Source: Chitinophagales bacterium | Lineage (GTDB): Bacteria; Bacteroidota; Bacteroidia; Chitinophagales; Saprospiraceae | Assembly (NCBI GenBank): GCA_022360175.1 | Contig: JAKSDI010000037.1 | Coordinates: 1 to 52,619, forward strand | Reading direction: 5' to 3' | Length of the DNA stretch: 52,619 nucleotides | In this document: positions 37,701 through 45,302 of the stretch, in pieces | How positions within the stretch are numbered: the first letter of the stretch is position 1 | Layout: every line of letters starts with the position of its first letter | Made by a program: the position numbers and the translations under genes | The notes under the pieces: generated by a model | Databases searched by the model: none | What the model was told of the DNA's origin: nothing | The model's input: the letters and a program-made list of their open reading frames with translations, nothing else

Positions 37701-39355
37701 ATGAAGAAGCCTGTCTTGTCTCCATAAGCGTTGAAGATGAGGTTGCACCTATGGCAGTTTGCAATGATATACTTGTACAACTGGATGAATCGGGAAGTGG
37801 CACTTTAAGTGTAGCAGAAGTAGACAACAATTCTTCTGATGCTTGCGGTATTCAGTCAATGAGCATTAATAAAGAATCATTTAGCTGCTCCGATGTAGGA
37901 GAGAATACCGTAATCTTAAGCTTGGTAGATGTGAACGGCAATTCAAGCACTTGCACAGCGACGATCACTGTTGAAGACAATATTGCTCCTGTAGCAAATT
38001 GCCAGAATTTAAGCGTCCAGCTCGATGCCAATGGTAGTGCCACAATCACAACTGATCAGGTAGATGATGGTTCTACTGATGCCTGTGGTGGTCTGGATAT
38101 GGAATTGAGTAAAGCCGTATTTGACTGCGAAGACCTTGGAAATAATACCATTACTCTTACAGTAGCTGATGCAAACAACAATACCGCTACCTGTACTGCT
38201 ACTATTGAGGTAGAAGATCTGATTGCTCCTACTGTATACTGCATAGATAAAATAGTATACATTCAGCCAGACGGAACCTACAGCCTACAAACAGCAGATG
38301 TATTTGATGTACTGGCAAGCTTCGACAACTGTACTATCAACAGCATCAATTTTGCTGCTACTACCTACACTTGCTTCAACAAAGATAACACCTATGCGAT
38401 ACCCGTTTCAATTACCGATATCGCAGGCAATACAAGTGCTTGTACAGCCAATATTACCGTTGAAGAAGGTAAAGCCCTGCCTGATGGCTGGAATGATTAT
38501 GACATAGGCATCGTAACACTAGGCAATGAATATGAATACGCCCCTTGTGAAGCAGATGGCCAATTCCATATTACAGGTTCAGGGAATAATGCCACTAGTT
38601 CGACCAGTGATAATGTAGCCTTTGCAGCAACCAGCCTCTGTGGCGACGGTTCAATCATAGCCAAAATTGAAAGTATTAGCGCTGGCGGATATGGTGGGCT
38701 GATGATAAGAGAGTCTTCTATAGCTGGTGCTAAACAAGTAGCTGTCTTCTCCAATATGAGTAATATTTTGCGCCATGAGGTACGCTATAACACCAACGGA
38801 CTCAAGCAGGTAAACAGCTTCTATAAACCTGGTCCAATATGGCTGAAACTAGAACGCCAGGGAGATTGGATTTTCACCTATTACAGTACTACAGGAGGCA
38901 GCTTCCAATATGTACATGGCGCATTCGTACCTATGCAGGATTGTGTAGAAATAGGACTGGCAAGTTTTACCTATCTGCCATATGCACAAACGGAAGCAGT
39001 ATTTAGTAATGTCAGTGTTGGTGGCAACACAGGAGCAATGGGAATAGTTGGCCATCCTCAGGTAGATATGGGTAGTAATCAAAATCTTCCAATTACTGAT
39101 TTATCACACCGGATAAATTTATTCCCTAATCCTGCATCTACTGAGTTCAATATAATGCTTGATAAGCCATTGGAAGCAGATGCTACGGTAGAGGTTATTA
39201 ACCTATACGGACAAATCATTGCTACTCAAAGACTACAAGCGGGTACATTGAATCAGGAATGGCAAACATCAAACTGGCCAGCAGGCACCTATACATTGCG
39301 CCTACAACAAGCGGCCAGAGTATTAGTGATGAAACAGTTTGTGGTTGTGAAGTGA
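31715..39355 (+). CDS. giant T9SS surface protein: three ALK-like glycine-rich domains, about 16 HYR-like repeats, ConA-like domain (2546 aa)
   Basis: The signal peptide is about residues 1-37 (ending GYAQ). Three large glycine-rich domains lie at about 68-348, 447-725 and 828-1105. Each has the order GRGG/AKGGQGA, IPPGSILRFIPGEKG, GAGGGGGSA, ILVVAGGGGG, then GFGFGGGGLGDG and GGGGGGYSGGG...GGGGGSY. This matches the layout of the glycine-rich domain of ALK/LTK receptors (PF12810 type). Single HYR-like repeats separate them, and fourteen more follow at about 1112-2253. The shared ConA-like block is at about 2258-2437, and the T9SS type A sorting tail with FPNPAST is at 2468-2546. The gene stays open without interruption through long GGTGGTGGC runs. 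It is probably a long surface fibre or adhesin. A terminator follows at 39421. Confidence 0.88.
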   Translation: MNLFKYQIHQALHSSNLLLKCIVLCVFYLGNNYGYAQTTNNSCNISSTDITCDGTEQSISYNGSYQDYKIPTDATKDHIFIRLQGADGGKGRAGIVTSTGRGGEGATIEATFAIGESGDSIPEGSILRFIIGQKGRSRTDDGFSNAGTGGGGSAVMLLEPGSDDWEILMVAGGGGGGWTNNTGAKSDGRGGRAGEDGGNGKDGLSNGGNGGSNGNGGSASDNGAGGGGVYDKGNSYGLTDGQSGGRAGWQQLNSDDDPDLTNCPTGGNGGCGNAGCAAEDGFGFGGGGWSNSSCGGGGGGYSGGGAGGDDAGGGGGGSYVSDRAVADNKMDGDATDSPKNGAATYVCVNGPTAICVSSLSISIGTEDDESITSDQVDDGSTSDLPLIYTLSDEVFTCDDIGEITITMTIVDEALLSDNCTTTLTVADEAADFTEITIDSETTIDADGSFEDQVIPENTTATSIFIEAVGGDGGRKGNPCGQTGRGGKGAKISALFKIGTGTDEIPPGSILRFIPGERGVSKNSSGIEGAGGGGGSAVLFREDEACDWTLLIAAGGGGGGYSDGCTSKSNGQGGRITEAAGDGRSSGGNGANNGGGGNTGGNSGIDFSAGGGGANSDGGNINCSGGNNFGGGEKGGTVGGDGGKDGSGGCGSGRNGGYGFGGGGLGDGAGGGGGGYSGGGGGGSSGGGGGGGSYINTSYQFATSTPIKVAGGDTGNPDDGFITFRMQESITPTALCDGSYTLSVDHVSSVTITPSDIDNSSYDEDGSIVESSVSPNTFNCDDIGVHTVTLTVTDNDGLSDDCTTQVTVKYDPSSNANLMNDDGSEYTISANGTFTDLRIPEDTEYSSIRLFARGGDGGRRRVNAGVYNCTAKGGQGADAEGVFTIGCGSGEIPPGSVIRFIPGEKGASNSGLGIEGAGGGGGSGIIYKEPGSCDWTILVVAGGGGGAYSSGVCEKSNGKEAENGTGGSNGKGNSSGNGGSNGNGGTRGVNFAGAGGGYKSDGQNIGCGVGANWGGGEKGQWQGGDGGSDGSNACGAGRDGGFGFGGGGLGDGSGGGGGGYSGGGAGGSGGGGGGGGSYINSIATSSDIDKRGTDSSPDDGFCRYKFESDTNSDIDGNPTASCSAITIDLDENGDAVIYASQIASGSSDGCTPSTDLIFNFSGGGPSITVDCDNTGTTSYTVVVEDYNGNTSSCSANVTIQEDEAPDAVCDDETVLIDGSGNGTLAAADVDGGSTDNCNIASLSLSQTNFTTSDIGTTTVTLTVTDDSGNTATCDATITVEQDNTTISPICMDATVTLDPTSGQGSITPNDIDNGSSAEGGIASLVLSQTDFDCSHLGTNTVTLLVTDNSNISNTCTATVTVIDETPPTAMCTDIDVTLNATGLGSITADLLDGGSTDNCQSLSFSAGQTSFSCADIDAPTAVTLTVTDGSGNMSTCVSNVTVIGDNNPVAVCQAVMIQLDVAGVATLTPAQVDNGSYDICGAITNRSLSQTFFSCSDIGSGVSVTLTVTDNDGNMANCSSTITVEDNIAPTAVCNDFTVQLEADGTALITEDQIDGGSSDNCGSVTLTLDLADFDCEDIGGTFPLTMLVEDGNGNSSECSANVTVADGQAPNAMCKNTSVILDDEGTAAISSGDIDNGSSDACGAVTLEVSQNTFDCSDVGDVNVTLTVTDIYDNSSSCVATVTVIDNVSPTASCKDATVQLNENGAGILTTDQVNDNSFDLCLPLSFSLSKSEFDCSNVGNAVQVTLTVTDNSGNSSNCTANITTEDNIAPTASCKDATVYLNANGEGVLTTDQLDNNSSDACDINMYSLSQTDFDCNHINSINTVTLTITDNNGNSSNCDATVTVLDEIKPIAICQNANVLLDANGNGSITVDDIDNGSNDACGIDARSLSKEAFHCSDVGAVTVTLTITDSNGNVETCDATVTIEDQVKPTLSCQNASVQLDENGEGTLLVSQVEISSSDACGIATKELSQSAFNCSEVGLNNVVLTVTDMNGNEEACLVSISVEDEVAPMAVCNDILVQLDESGSGTLSVAEVDNNSSDACGIQSMSINKESFSCSDVGENTVILSLVDVNGNSSTCTATITVEDNIAPVANCQNLSVQLDANGSATITTDQVDDGSTDACGGLDMELSKAVFDCEDLGNNTITLTVADANNNTATCTATIEVEDLIAPTVYCIDKIVYIQPDGTYSLQTADVFDVLASFDNCTINSINFAATTYTCFNKDNTYAIPVSITDIAGNTSACTANITVEEGKALPDGWNDYDIGIVTLGNEYEYAPCEADGQFHITGSGNNATSSTSDNVAFAATSLCGDGSIIAKIESISAGGYGGLMIRESSIAGAKQVAVFSNMSNILRHEVRYNTNGLKQVNSFYKPGPIWLKLERQGDWIFTYYSTTGGSFQYVHGAFVPMQDCVEIGLASFTYLPYAQTEAVFSNVSVGGNTGAMGIVGHPQVDMGSNQNLPITDLSHRINLFPNPASTEFNIMLDKPLEADATVEVINLYGQIIATQRLQAGTLNQEWQTSNWPAGTYTLRLQQAARVLVMKQFVVVK

Positions 39356-39420
39356 TAGGTATTTTATGGAGAGCATTTCATTTTTTCTTTTAACCAGAAC
39401 AGGTAAAACCCAATAATAGA

Positions 39421-39460
39421 GAAGGCGTGAGGGCAAAGATTCTCACGCCATTCTTTTTTA
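39421..39460 (+). terminator. rho-independent terminator
   Basis: The stem GGCGTGAG / CTCACGCC is followed by ATTCTTTTTT, about 70 bp after the stop of the giant surface protein gene. Confidence 0.85.
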
Positions 39461-39480
39461 AAAACTATACACTAATTTTT

Positions 39481-39590
39481 AAAGCTTTCGTGCAATTTAC
39501 TCGGTCAGACCTTGTGAGAAAAGTTGTGGACCTTATCACAAATGGTGCCCGCAGCTATGCGGTTATTCTTTGAATTTTAATTAGCCGCCA
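39481..39590 (+). repeat. intergenic repeat, copy 2 (partner at 8490-8590)
   Basis: It shares CTTTCGTGCAATT, GTGGACCTTA and CGCAGCTATGCGGTTATT, followed by TTTGA and TTTTAAT, with the reverse complement of 8490-8590. It carries about 20 bp extra between the first two blocks. Confidence 0.75.
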
Positions 39591-39750
39591 ACAAGCTTTT
39601 CCTCTCGGCAGTCAAAGCCACCACAACCAGGAAAGCAGACAAATAAAAGCATTTTGAATCTTAACTCTTTTTTGTCCTGCATTCAAGGCTCCATTAAGAA
39701 TCATTAAAATTAGATTTTGACAAATTGACATTTTGCGCCATTTTTACATC

Positions 39751-40743
39751 ATGTACTTTTCTGCTACTATCATTAACGACTTCATTGAATATGCAGCTTC
39801 AAAAGGAGTGGATGTCACATCGCTACGAGCTGAGTTTTCTGATATTCGAGATCAGAAATATATCAGCTATGATACCATCGTGAAGGTTTTAAACTATATA
39901 ATAAAAGCTTTAGATGATGACTATCTGGGCTTACATATAGGAGAACAGGTATCACTAAAAACGACTGCCTATGTAGATAGTATCATGCAAAACAGTGAAA
40001 CGCTCAATAAGGCTTTTGAAAATGCCACCTACTACTCCAGGCTCATTAGTGATGCCCTGGAATCTTCATTAGTGGTAACAGATCATAGTTATTCGGTAAT
40101 CTTTGAAGAAAATCCCAATTGGGGAGTACATCAATCCCATGCCAAGAGGCAAATATTGGATTTGACATTACTTTCTTGTTTAAAATCTATCATTGCTTAT
40201 ACGAAAAGAAGGTATTATCCTGTCATGATACGCTTCCATACTGAAAAGCCAAAAAACCTCAAAGAATACTATAGACTGTTCAACTGTAGCCTGAAGTTTA
40301 ACCAGCCTAAAACAGAGATCATTTTCGAAAAGCAAATCTTCGATAAGCACTCCAAAAATATACCGCTGGGATTATTAGAAAATTTAAAGGATAAAATTTC
40401 TACTGAAATTGAAAGCCTCGGCACTGAAAATGAATTGATCTATCAATTGAAGAAATCCATACTGGAACACAAACCCCAAAGGATATCTCTGGCAGAAGCT
40501 GCCAAACAATTGAATTTATCAGGAAGAACACTCCAAAGGAAGCTAAAATCCTTAAATACAAATTTCAAAGAAATTGAATATGAATTACAGTTGAGGTTGT
40601 CTAAAACGTATCTTGAAGAGAAGGATAAATCAATAGATGAGATTAGTTATTTACTAGGATTTTCTGAAAGTAGTGCATTTATCCGATTTTTCAAATCACT
40701 CACCAAACAAACACCAACAGAGTACAAGGGTACTCTTGCTTAA
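39751..40743 (+). CDS. AraC family transcriptional regulator
   Basis: A 330-residue regulator from the ATG at 39751. A TTG-initiated form six codons longer is possible but less likely. The N-terminal 190 residues resemble the 'arabinose-binding domain of AraC-type' (PF12625) found in regulators related to OruR/ArgR-like proteins (DDDYLGLHIGEQV, NCSLKFNQPKTEIIFEK). The C-terminal two helix-turn-helix units run from about 240 to 330: LAEAAKQLNLSGRTLQRKL, then SIDEISYLLGFSESSAFIRFF and QTPTEYK. A DASS-type transporter starts 16 bp after its stop, so it probably controls its own operon in response to the transported anion. The effector is unknown. Confidence 0.88.
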   Translation: MYFSATIINDFIEYAASKGVDVTSLRAEFSDIRDQKYISYDTIVKVLNYIIKALDDDYLGLHIGEQVSLKTTAYVDSIMQNSETLNKAFENATYYSRLISDALESSLVVTDHSYSVIFEENPNWGVHQSHAKRQILDLTLLSCLKSIIAYTKRRYYPVMIRFHTEKPKNLKEYYRLFNCSLKFNQPKTEIIFEKQIFDKHSKNIPLGLLENLKDKISTEIESLGTENELIYQLKKSILEHKPQRISLAEAAKQLNLSGRTLQRKLKSLNTNFKEIEYELQLRLSKTYLEEKDKSIDEISYLLGFSESSAFIRFFKSLTKQTPTEYKGTLA

Positions 40744-40759
40744 CAGATATATTGCTAGC

Positions 40760-42226
40760 ATGAGAAATAATTCAAAAATCATCCCTACTATACTTGGTCC
40801 TTTGTGTTTTGCTTTGATTCTGGCTTTTTTCCATCCAGAAGGTTTATCTACTCAGGCAAATGCGGTGCTGGCATGTACTATCTGGATTGCCATATGGTGG
40901 ATATTTGAAGTGACCAATATCAGTGTCACTGCTTTACTGCCCATTATTATCTTTCCTTTGAGTGGTGCATTAAATCTCAAAGCAACGACTGCCTCTTATG
41001 GACACAAATACATATTCCTGTACATGGGTGGATTCATTTTGGCAATTGCCATTGAAAAATGGAATCTGCATAAAAGGATTGCCTTATCGATCATCGATAT
41101 TTTAGGAGCAGGTATTTCACGTATTATACTTGGTTTTATGGCTGCTACTGCATTCATGTCTATGTGGATTTCCAATACAGCCACCTCTGTTATGATGCTT
41201 CCTATAGGAATGGCCATTATTCACCAGCTCAAAGATCACCCGGATACAGAAGAAGATGAAAATGCCCTTTTTGGTAAATCTCTGATGCTTGCCATTGCTT
41301 ATAGTGCCTCTATTGGTGGAATGGCTACTTTGATTGGCACCCCACCCAATCTAGTACTAGCAGGTGTAGTCCAGGAATTGTATGGCATAGAAATATCCTT
41401 TGCTCAATGGTTTAAATTTGGATTGCCTATTTCTCTCACTTTATTAGCCATTTGCTGGCTATACCTGACCAGGATAGCTTTTAAATTCAGGATGGAAGAA
41501 TTTCCTGGTGGCAGTGCAGAAATCAAAAGACTAATCAAAGATTTAGGTAAATGGAGTTATGAGGAAAAAGTAATCCTGATCATTTTCATTACAGCTGCTT
41601 CATTATGGATATTCCGATCCTATCTGCAAAATTTCATCCCTCAACTGGATGATACCATTATTGCAATAATGGCAGGTTTTGCACTTTTCCTTTTACCATC
41701 TTCTAAAAAAGGGCAGCCGATTCTATCCTGGCATGAAGCTGTAAAAATGCCCTGGGGGATTATGATTCTTTTTGGTGGAGGGATGGCACTTGCTATTGCT
41801 TTTCAGGAAAGTGGGCTCGCTAGCTGGATTGGTACCCAGTTCAGTTTATTAAATGGCTTATCTATTATAGTCCTCATCTTCATTTTAATAGCTGCTGTTA
41901 ACTTCCTTACAGAGATCACTTCCAATATGGCAACAACGGCTATGCTGCTCCCTATATTAGCCCCCGTGGCGTTATCCCTGAACATTCACCCATATATGCT
42001 TTTGGTATCTGCTACCATAGCCGCTTCCTGTGCATTTATGCTGCCTGTTGCAACCCCTCCCAATGCAATCGTTTTTGGGTCTGGCTATCTAAAAATTTCT
42101 GATATGATAAAAACTGGCATCTGGATGAATCTCGTTTCTATCCTCTTATTAAGTTTATTCGTTTACTTCATGCTGAGCGCTCTTTGGGGTTTTGATGCAG
42201 GTGTTTTCCCTGAAGGATTGAGGTAA
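40760..42226 (+). CDS. DASS family (SLC13-type) anion transporter
   Basis: A 488-residue inner-membrane transporter of the divalent anion:sodium symporter family, which imports dicarboxylates (succinate, malate, fumarate) or sulfate with sodium. About eleven to twelve hydrophobic segments are visible. Both substrate/sodium-site signatures are present: SNTAT at residues 138-142 and the second repeat's TSNMAT at 387-392. The family's GTPPNLV and ATPPNAIVFGSGY stretches follow each. The ATG at 40760 is preferred over an earlier in-frame start at 40673, because the extra residues are hydrophilic and overlap the regulator gene. It is co-transcribed with the AraC regulator, 16 bp upstream. Dicarboxylate transport is more likely than sulfate, but the sequence does not settle it. 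Confidence 0.92.
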   Translation: MRNNSKIIPTILGPLCFALILAFFHPEGLSTQANAVLACTIWIAIWWIFEVTNISVTALLPIIIFPLSGALNLKATTASYGHKYIFLYMGGFILAIAIEKWNLHKRIALSIIDILGAGISRIILGFMAATAFMSMWISNTATSVMMLPIGMAIIHQLKDHPDTEEDENALFGKSLMLAIAYSASIGGMATLIGTPPNLVLAGVVQELYGIEISFAQWFKFGLPISLTLLAICWLYLTRIAFKFRMEEFPGGSAEIKRLIKDLGKWSYEEKVILIIFITAASLWIFRSYLQNFIPQLDDTIIAIMAGFALFLLPSSKKGQPILSWHEAVKMPWGIMILFGGGMALAIAFQESGLASWIGTQFSLLNGLSIIVLIFILIAAVNFLTEITSNMATTAMLLPILAPVALSLNIHPYMLLVSATIAASCAFMLPVATPPNAIVFGSGYLKISDMIKTGIWMNLVSILLLSLFVYFMLSALWGFDAGVFPEGLR

Positions 42227-42379
42227 ATGTTGGCGGCTTTTTAGTCATTTTTAATCCAATTCGTCCTATATCTGGTTTAGGGTCATTGCGTAATTGTCCA
42301 GTAAGTAGTATATTTCAGTATAAGGACTAAGACATAATTATATAGAAATATAATTGAGTAATATTTTTGTAGCAGGTGA

Positions 42380-42430
42380 GGCATTTTTTGCAGTCGGATG
42401 CGGGCAATCCGGCAAAAAAATAACAAAGCA
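42380..42430 (-). repeat. partial copy of MITE-like element family 2
   Basis: About 50 bp containing TGCAGTCGGATGCGGGCAAT then CCGGCAAAAAAA match, in inverted orientation, the inner part of the element at 43480-43658 (its bases 43551-43600). No terminal repeats remain here, so it is a fragment. It sits in the 287-bp gap upstream of the 307-aa T9SS protein, which otherwise shows nothing recognisable. Confidence 0.75.
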
Positions 42431-42513
42431 TGATGCAAAAAGATTCTTCAAGGATGTTCTAGGATAATTGTGTATTAGTACTTACAATATACTAACGCAC
42501 ATACTCCTTCATT

Positions 42514-43437
42514 ATGACCTGTAAAACATTCATACCACTAGTTATTTTCTTTTTTTCTTCATTATATGCACATACCCAAGGGCCTTATATACCCTCTATA
42601 ACAAAAGGAAGCAAAATAACTCAACTATTCAATTTGGGAATGGGCTCTTATTTCCTACGTGATACCAGAGTTACCTGCGATTCTCTGGTATTCAATGGTA
42701 AAAAATACTATCGGACAATTGAAGGTACGCCATATAATGGTTCTCCATATACAGGTTATAATGATCACAAAATATACTTACGAGAAGATACCGCTAATCA
42801 GCAGGTGTATTATCTGGATGTAAAAAACCCTGAAAAAGAAATATTATATCTCGATTATGATCTGGAAGTAGGAGATACTTTCCCCTATTTTCCGGAAGGA
42901 CATAATAACCAATATAGTACTGTAATTGATACTATTTATCAGAGGGAATATATGGGTTTAAATAGAAAGGTCCTCCAATACAAAGGTCCGGACCTTACAC
43001 TCATTGAAGGTTTGGGAAGAAATTTCTTTGGCATTCTCCCTCCATCACCACCTAGTAGTATAGAATATTATTCCTATCCCCATAAGCAGGAAATATTAGA
43101 TTGTAAGGCTATACTAGACACTACCTTAATAGTAGATCCCGACACCATGGAACCAGAAGATGTAGATACCATCACAGTGAAATTAGAAGATATAGTGATT
43201 TACCCCAATCCTTATACAGATTATTTTAAGCTGGAATTTAAGGAATGGGATTGGCAAAAAAGTGGCCTGCTTCAAATTTTCACAATGGATGGATGGCTCA
43301 TCCACGAGCGAAAAATAACAAAAGCAAAAACCTCTATTAATACAGCAAGACATCCGGCAGGAGTACTGATTGCAAAAGTATATTATGACAATCTCGTTGC
43401 TACTTTTAAAATCGTCCATTTTGCTAAGCCTCGGTGA
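42514..43437 (+). CDS. small T9SS-sorted exported protein (307 aa)
   Basis: A secreted protein with a signal peptide (about residues 1-21, SSLYAHTQG) and a C-terminal T9SS type A sorting tail (about 225-307, IVIYPNPYTDYFKLEF, then FTMDGWLIHERK and AKVYYD). The middle part, about 25-200, is strand-rich with many Tyr and Asp residues (YYRTIEGTPYNG, LEVGDTFPYFPEG, IEGLGRNFFGILPP). That resembles small cargo proteins of Bacteroidota of unknown role and shows no enzyme motif. It lacks the ConA-like block and HYR repeats of the five large proteins, so it is a different cargo type. The gene is flanked by inverted pieces of a repeat (42380-42430 and 43480-43658). Confidence 0.8.
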   Translation: MTCKTFIPLVIFFFSSLYAHTQGPYIPSITKGSKITQLFNLGMGSYFLRDTRVTCDSLVFNGKKYYRTIEGTPYNGSPYTGYNDHKIYLREDTANQQVYYLDVKNPEKEILYLDYDLEVGDTFPYFPEGHNNQYSTVIDTIYQREYMGLNRKVLQYKGPDLTLIEGLGRNFFGILPPSPPSSIEYYSYPHKQEILDCKAILDTTLIVDPDTMEPEDVDTITVKLEDIVIYPNPYTDYFKLEFKEWDWQKSGLLQIFTMDGWLIHERKITKAKTSINTARHPAGVLIAKVYYDNLVATFKIVHFAKPR

Positions 43438-43479
43438 TGATGATACCTGTATAAAAGATCATGTCACTTTTGTTTATTA

Positions 43480-43658
43480 AGAAGCTGTTGGGAATTTACC
43501 CTTCCTACGGACCGTCTGGTCAGGCTGTTCTTGCCAGATTTTGCCCTGTATTGCGTTGTTTTTTTCGCCGGATTGCCCGCATCCGACTGCAAAAAACGCC
43601 TTATACAATACAAAATCTGCCTTCGTTCGCTCTAAAAGCAAACTCCCAACAGCCTCTA
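43480..43658. repeat. MITE-like element, family 2
   Basis: An element of about 180 bp with inverted ends GCTGTTGGGAATT (43484-43496) and AACTCCCAACAGC (43641-43653), one mismatch, flanked by TTA/TAA. The interior contains CCGGATTGCCCGCATCCGAC, repeated in inverted form at 42380-42430. Short open frames inside it on both strands are incidental. It fills most of the 312-bp gap between the T9SS gene and the oxidoreductase gene. Confidence 0.75.
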
Positions 43659-43749
43659 AGTTATCCATATCCTTCGATTGTATTATTTAGTCGATAAAAT
43701 TGTTCTATCTTCCTTTCATATTGGATTTTAGTACTCAAACCACCTATAA

Positions 43750-44712
43750 ATGCTTGCCATTACCCGAACCCAATATGGATCTCCAGATGTGCTGGAAGTC
43801 AAGGAAATTGAAAAGCCGACACCTAAAGCTGGAGAGTTATTAATAAAAGTACATGCCACCACCATCAACAGAACCGATTGTGGGATACTACAAGGCACCC
43901 CTAAACTAGCGCGGCTTTTTTTCGGATGGCCCAAGCCTAAAACGCATATCATGGGCACTGATTTTGCCGGACAAGTAGAAGCTATTGGTACTGGAGTAAG
44001 CAGATTTAAAGTAGGCGATATGATTTGGGGGCTTAATGATGAAGGTATAGCTTCTCAGGCAAATTATATGGTCGTTCAGGAAAAAGAAGCCATTGTCCAT
44101 CTCCCCAAAGGCTTCTCTTGCGCTGAAGCGGTAGCCTGTGCAGAAGGAGCTCATTATGCATACAATTTCATCAATAAAATCTCTCTCAAAACTGGAGATA
44201 AGGTAATGCTTAATGGAGCAACTGGGGCAATTGGTTCCGCTGCACTGCAACTACTAAAACACTTCGGTGCGTATGTTACTGCTACAGCCAATGGGAAGAA
44301 TATTGACCTGATCAAATCTTTAGGAGCAGATCGAATCATCAATTACGAAACAGAAGATTTTACGCAGGATAATGAACGGTATCAATATGTATTTGATGCC
44401 GTTGGTAAAAGTAGCTTTGGTAGATGCAAGGGCTTGTTAACAGCTGATGGTGCGTATATATCTTCAGAACTAGGCCCCGGTGCAGAAAATATTTATCTCC
44501 CTTTAGTCACCAAAATTAAAGGAGGTAAACGAGTAAAATTTCCATTTCCAAATAATAAACAAGAAAGCCTCGACCTGGTAAAATCGTTAATGGAGCAAGG
44601 AAAGTTTAGAGCAGTCATCGATCGCAGCTATACTATTGAGCAGGCAATAGCAGCCTATCAATATGTAGTAAGCGGGCAAAAAACAGGAAATGTGATATTG
44701 GATTTGAGTTAA
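43750..44712 (+). CDS. MDR-family NAD(P)H-dependent oxidoreductase (quinone reductase-like)
   Basis: A 320-residue cytosolic enzyme of the medium-chain dehydrogenase/reductase superfamily, zinc-free quinone-oxidoreductase branch. These enzymes reduce quinones or enones with NAD(P)H. The GroES-like N-terminal domain shows MGTDFAGQVEAIG and VGDMIWG. The Rossmann nucleotide loop is LNGATGAIGSAALQLLKHFG near residues 157-176, and GADRIINYETEDF follows as expected. The end has the usual helix and TGNVILDL. No zinc-ligand pattern is seen. It ends four bases inside the opposing GNAT gene, so the two converge without a visible terminator between them. Confidence 0.9.
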   Translation: MLAITRTQYGSPDVLEVKEIEKPTPKAGELLIKVHATTINRTDCGILQGTPKLARLFFGWPKPKTHIMGTDFAGQVEAIGTGVSRFKVGDMIWGLNDEGIASQANYMVVQEKEAIVHLPKGFSCAEAVACAEGAHYAYNFINKISLKTGDKVMLNGATGAIGSAALQLLKHFGAYVTATANGKNIDLIKSLGADRIINYETEDFTQDNERYQYVFDAVGKSSFGRCKGLLTADGAYISSELGPGAENIYLPLVTKIKGGKRVKFPFPNNKQESLDLVKSLMEQGKFRAVIDRSYTIEQAIAAYQYVVSGQKTGNVILDLS

Positions 44713-45230
44713 AAGTCAGAAACCTTGATATTATACAACAACAGTTCTTCATCATCATTAGGCAGAATAGTAGTGCCCGCTACCGTCAAGCCCAATTTTT
44801 CCAATAATTTTTGAGAAGGTATATTGTGTTTAGCAGTAATAGCATTTATTTCAAGCACACCAAATTCGTTGAATGCTGCGTCTTTTATTCGGTTGGCGGC
44901 TTCAAAGCCATAACCCTTTCCTTCATATTCTGGTAGGAAAGCAAAGCCTATATCTATTCCTTCTAATCCTTCTCTATCATAAAGCCCACAAGAACCTAAT
45001 TTGACGCCATCTTCTTTTCTAATCACAGTATAATTGCCATATCCCAGGCGTTCCAGTTGAGGCAGCATACGCTTATGAATATAGGCAACTGCATCTTCTA
45101 TTGTTTGGATATTTCTATCACCAATATTTTCAATCCATTTTGGGGTATTCATCAGCTCATATACAAATGCTCCATCTTCAGGGGATGTAGGGCGAAGGAA
45201 TAGCCGATTGGTTTCAAAGGTTTGATACAT
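44709..45230 (-). CDS. GNAT family acetyltransferase, RimJ/RimL type
   Basis: A 173-residue protein of the ribosomal-protein-acetyltransferase-like GNAT branch (PF13302 type). It opens with TNRLFLRP and has the expected IDIGFAFLPEYEGKGYGFEA, whose G-K-G-Y-G loop binds acetyl-CoA, and later AITAKHNIPSQKLLEKLGL. These enzymes acetylate N-terminal or small-molecule amines; the substrate here is unknown. It converges with the oxidoreductase gene (4-bp overlap of the ends) and lies 72 bp downstream of the helical protein read in the same direction, with which it could be co-transcribed. Confidence 0.9.
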   Translation of the reverse strand: MYQTFETNRLFLRPTSPEDGAFVYELMNTPKWIENIGDRNIQTIEDAVAYIHKRMLPQLERLGYGNYTVIRKEDGVKLGSCGLYDREGLEGIDIGFAFLPEYEGKGYGFEAANRIKDAAFNEFGVLEINAITAKHNIPSQKLLEKLGLTVAGTTILPNDDEELLLYNIKVSDF

Positions 45231-45302
45231 CTAGCAGGATACTTTATTAGCCTGCCAAGATATCTATTTTAGCTGATTCTTTTTGTGCTCTAATAATGCC
45301 AT

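Larger units (their letters stand above)
39356..39750. other. 395-bp intergenic region with terminator and repeat copy 2
   Basis: No gene is seen. It contains the terminator at 39421-39460 and a repeat matching 8490-8590 in inverted orientation. A further stretch (39612-39655) resembles the sequence near 24835. Confidence 0.6.

Noticed and set aside
43461-43697. Small open frames (78 and 63 aa) on both strands downstream of the 307-aa T9SS gene
   Set aside because: They lie across the MITE-like element 43480-43658, so the frames come from the repeat and not from a gene.
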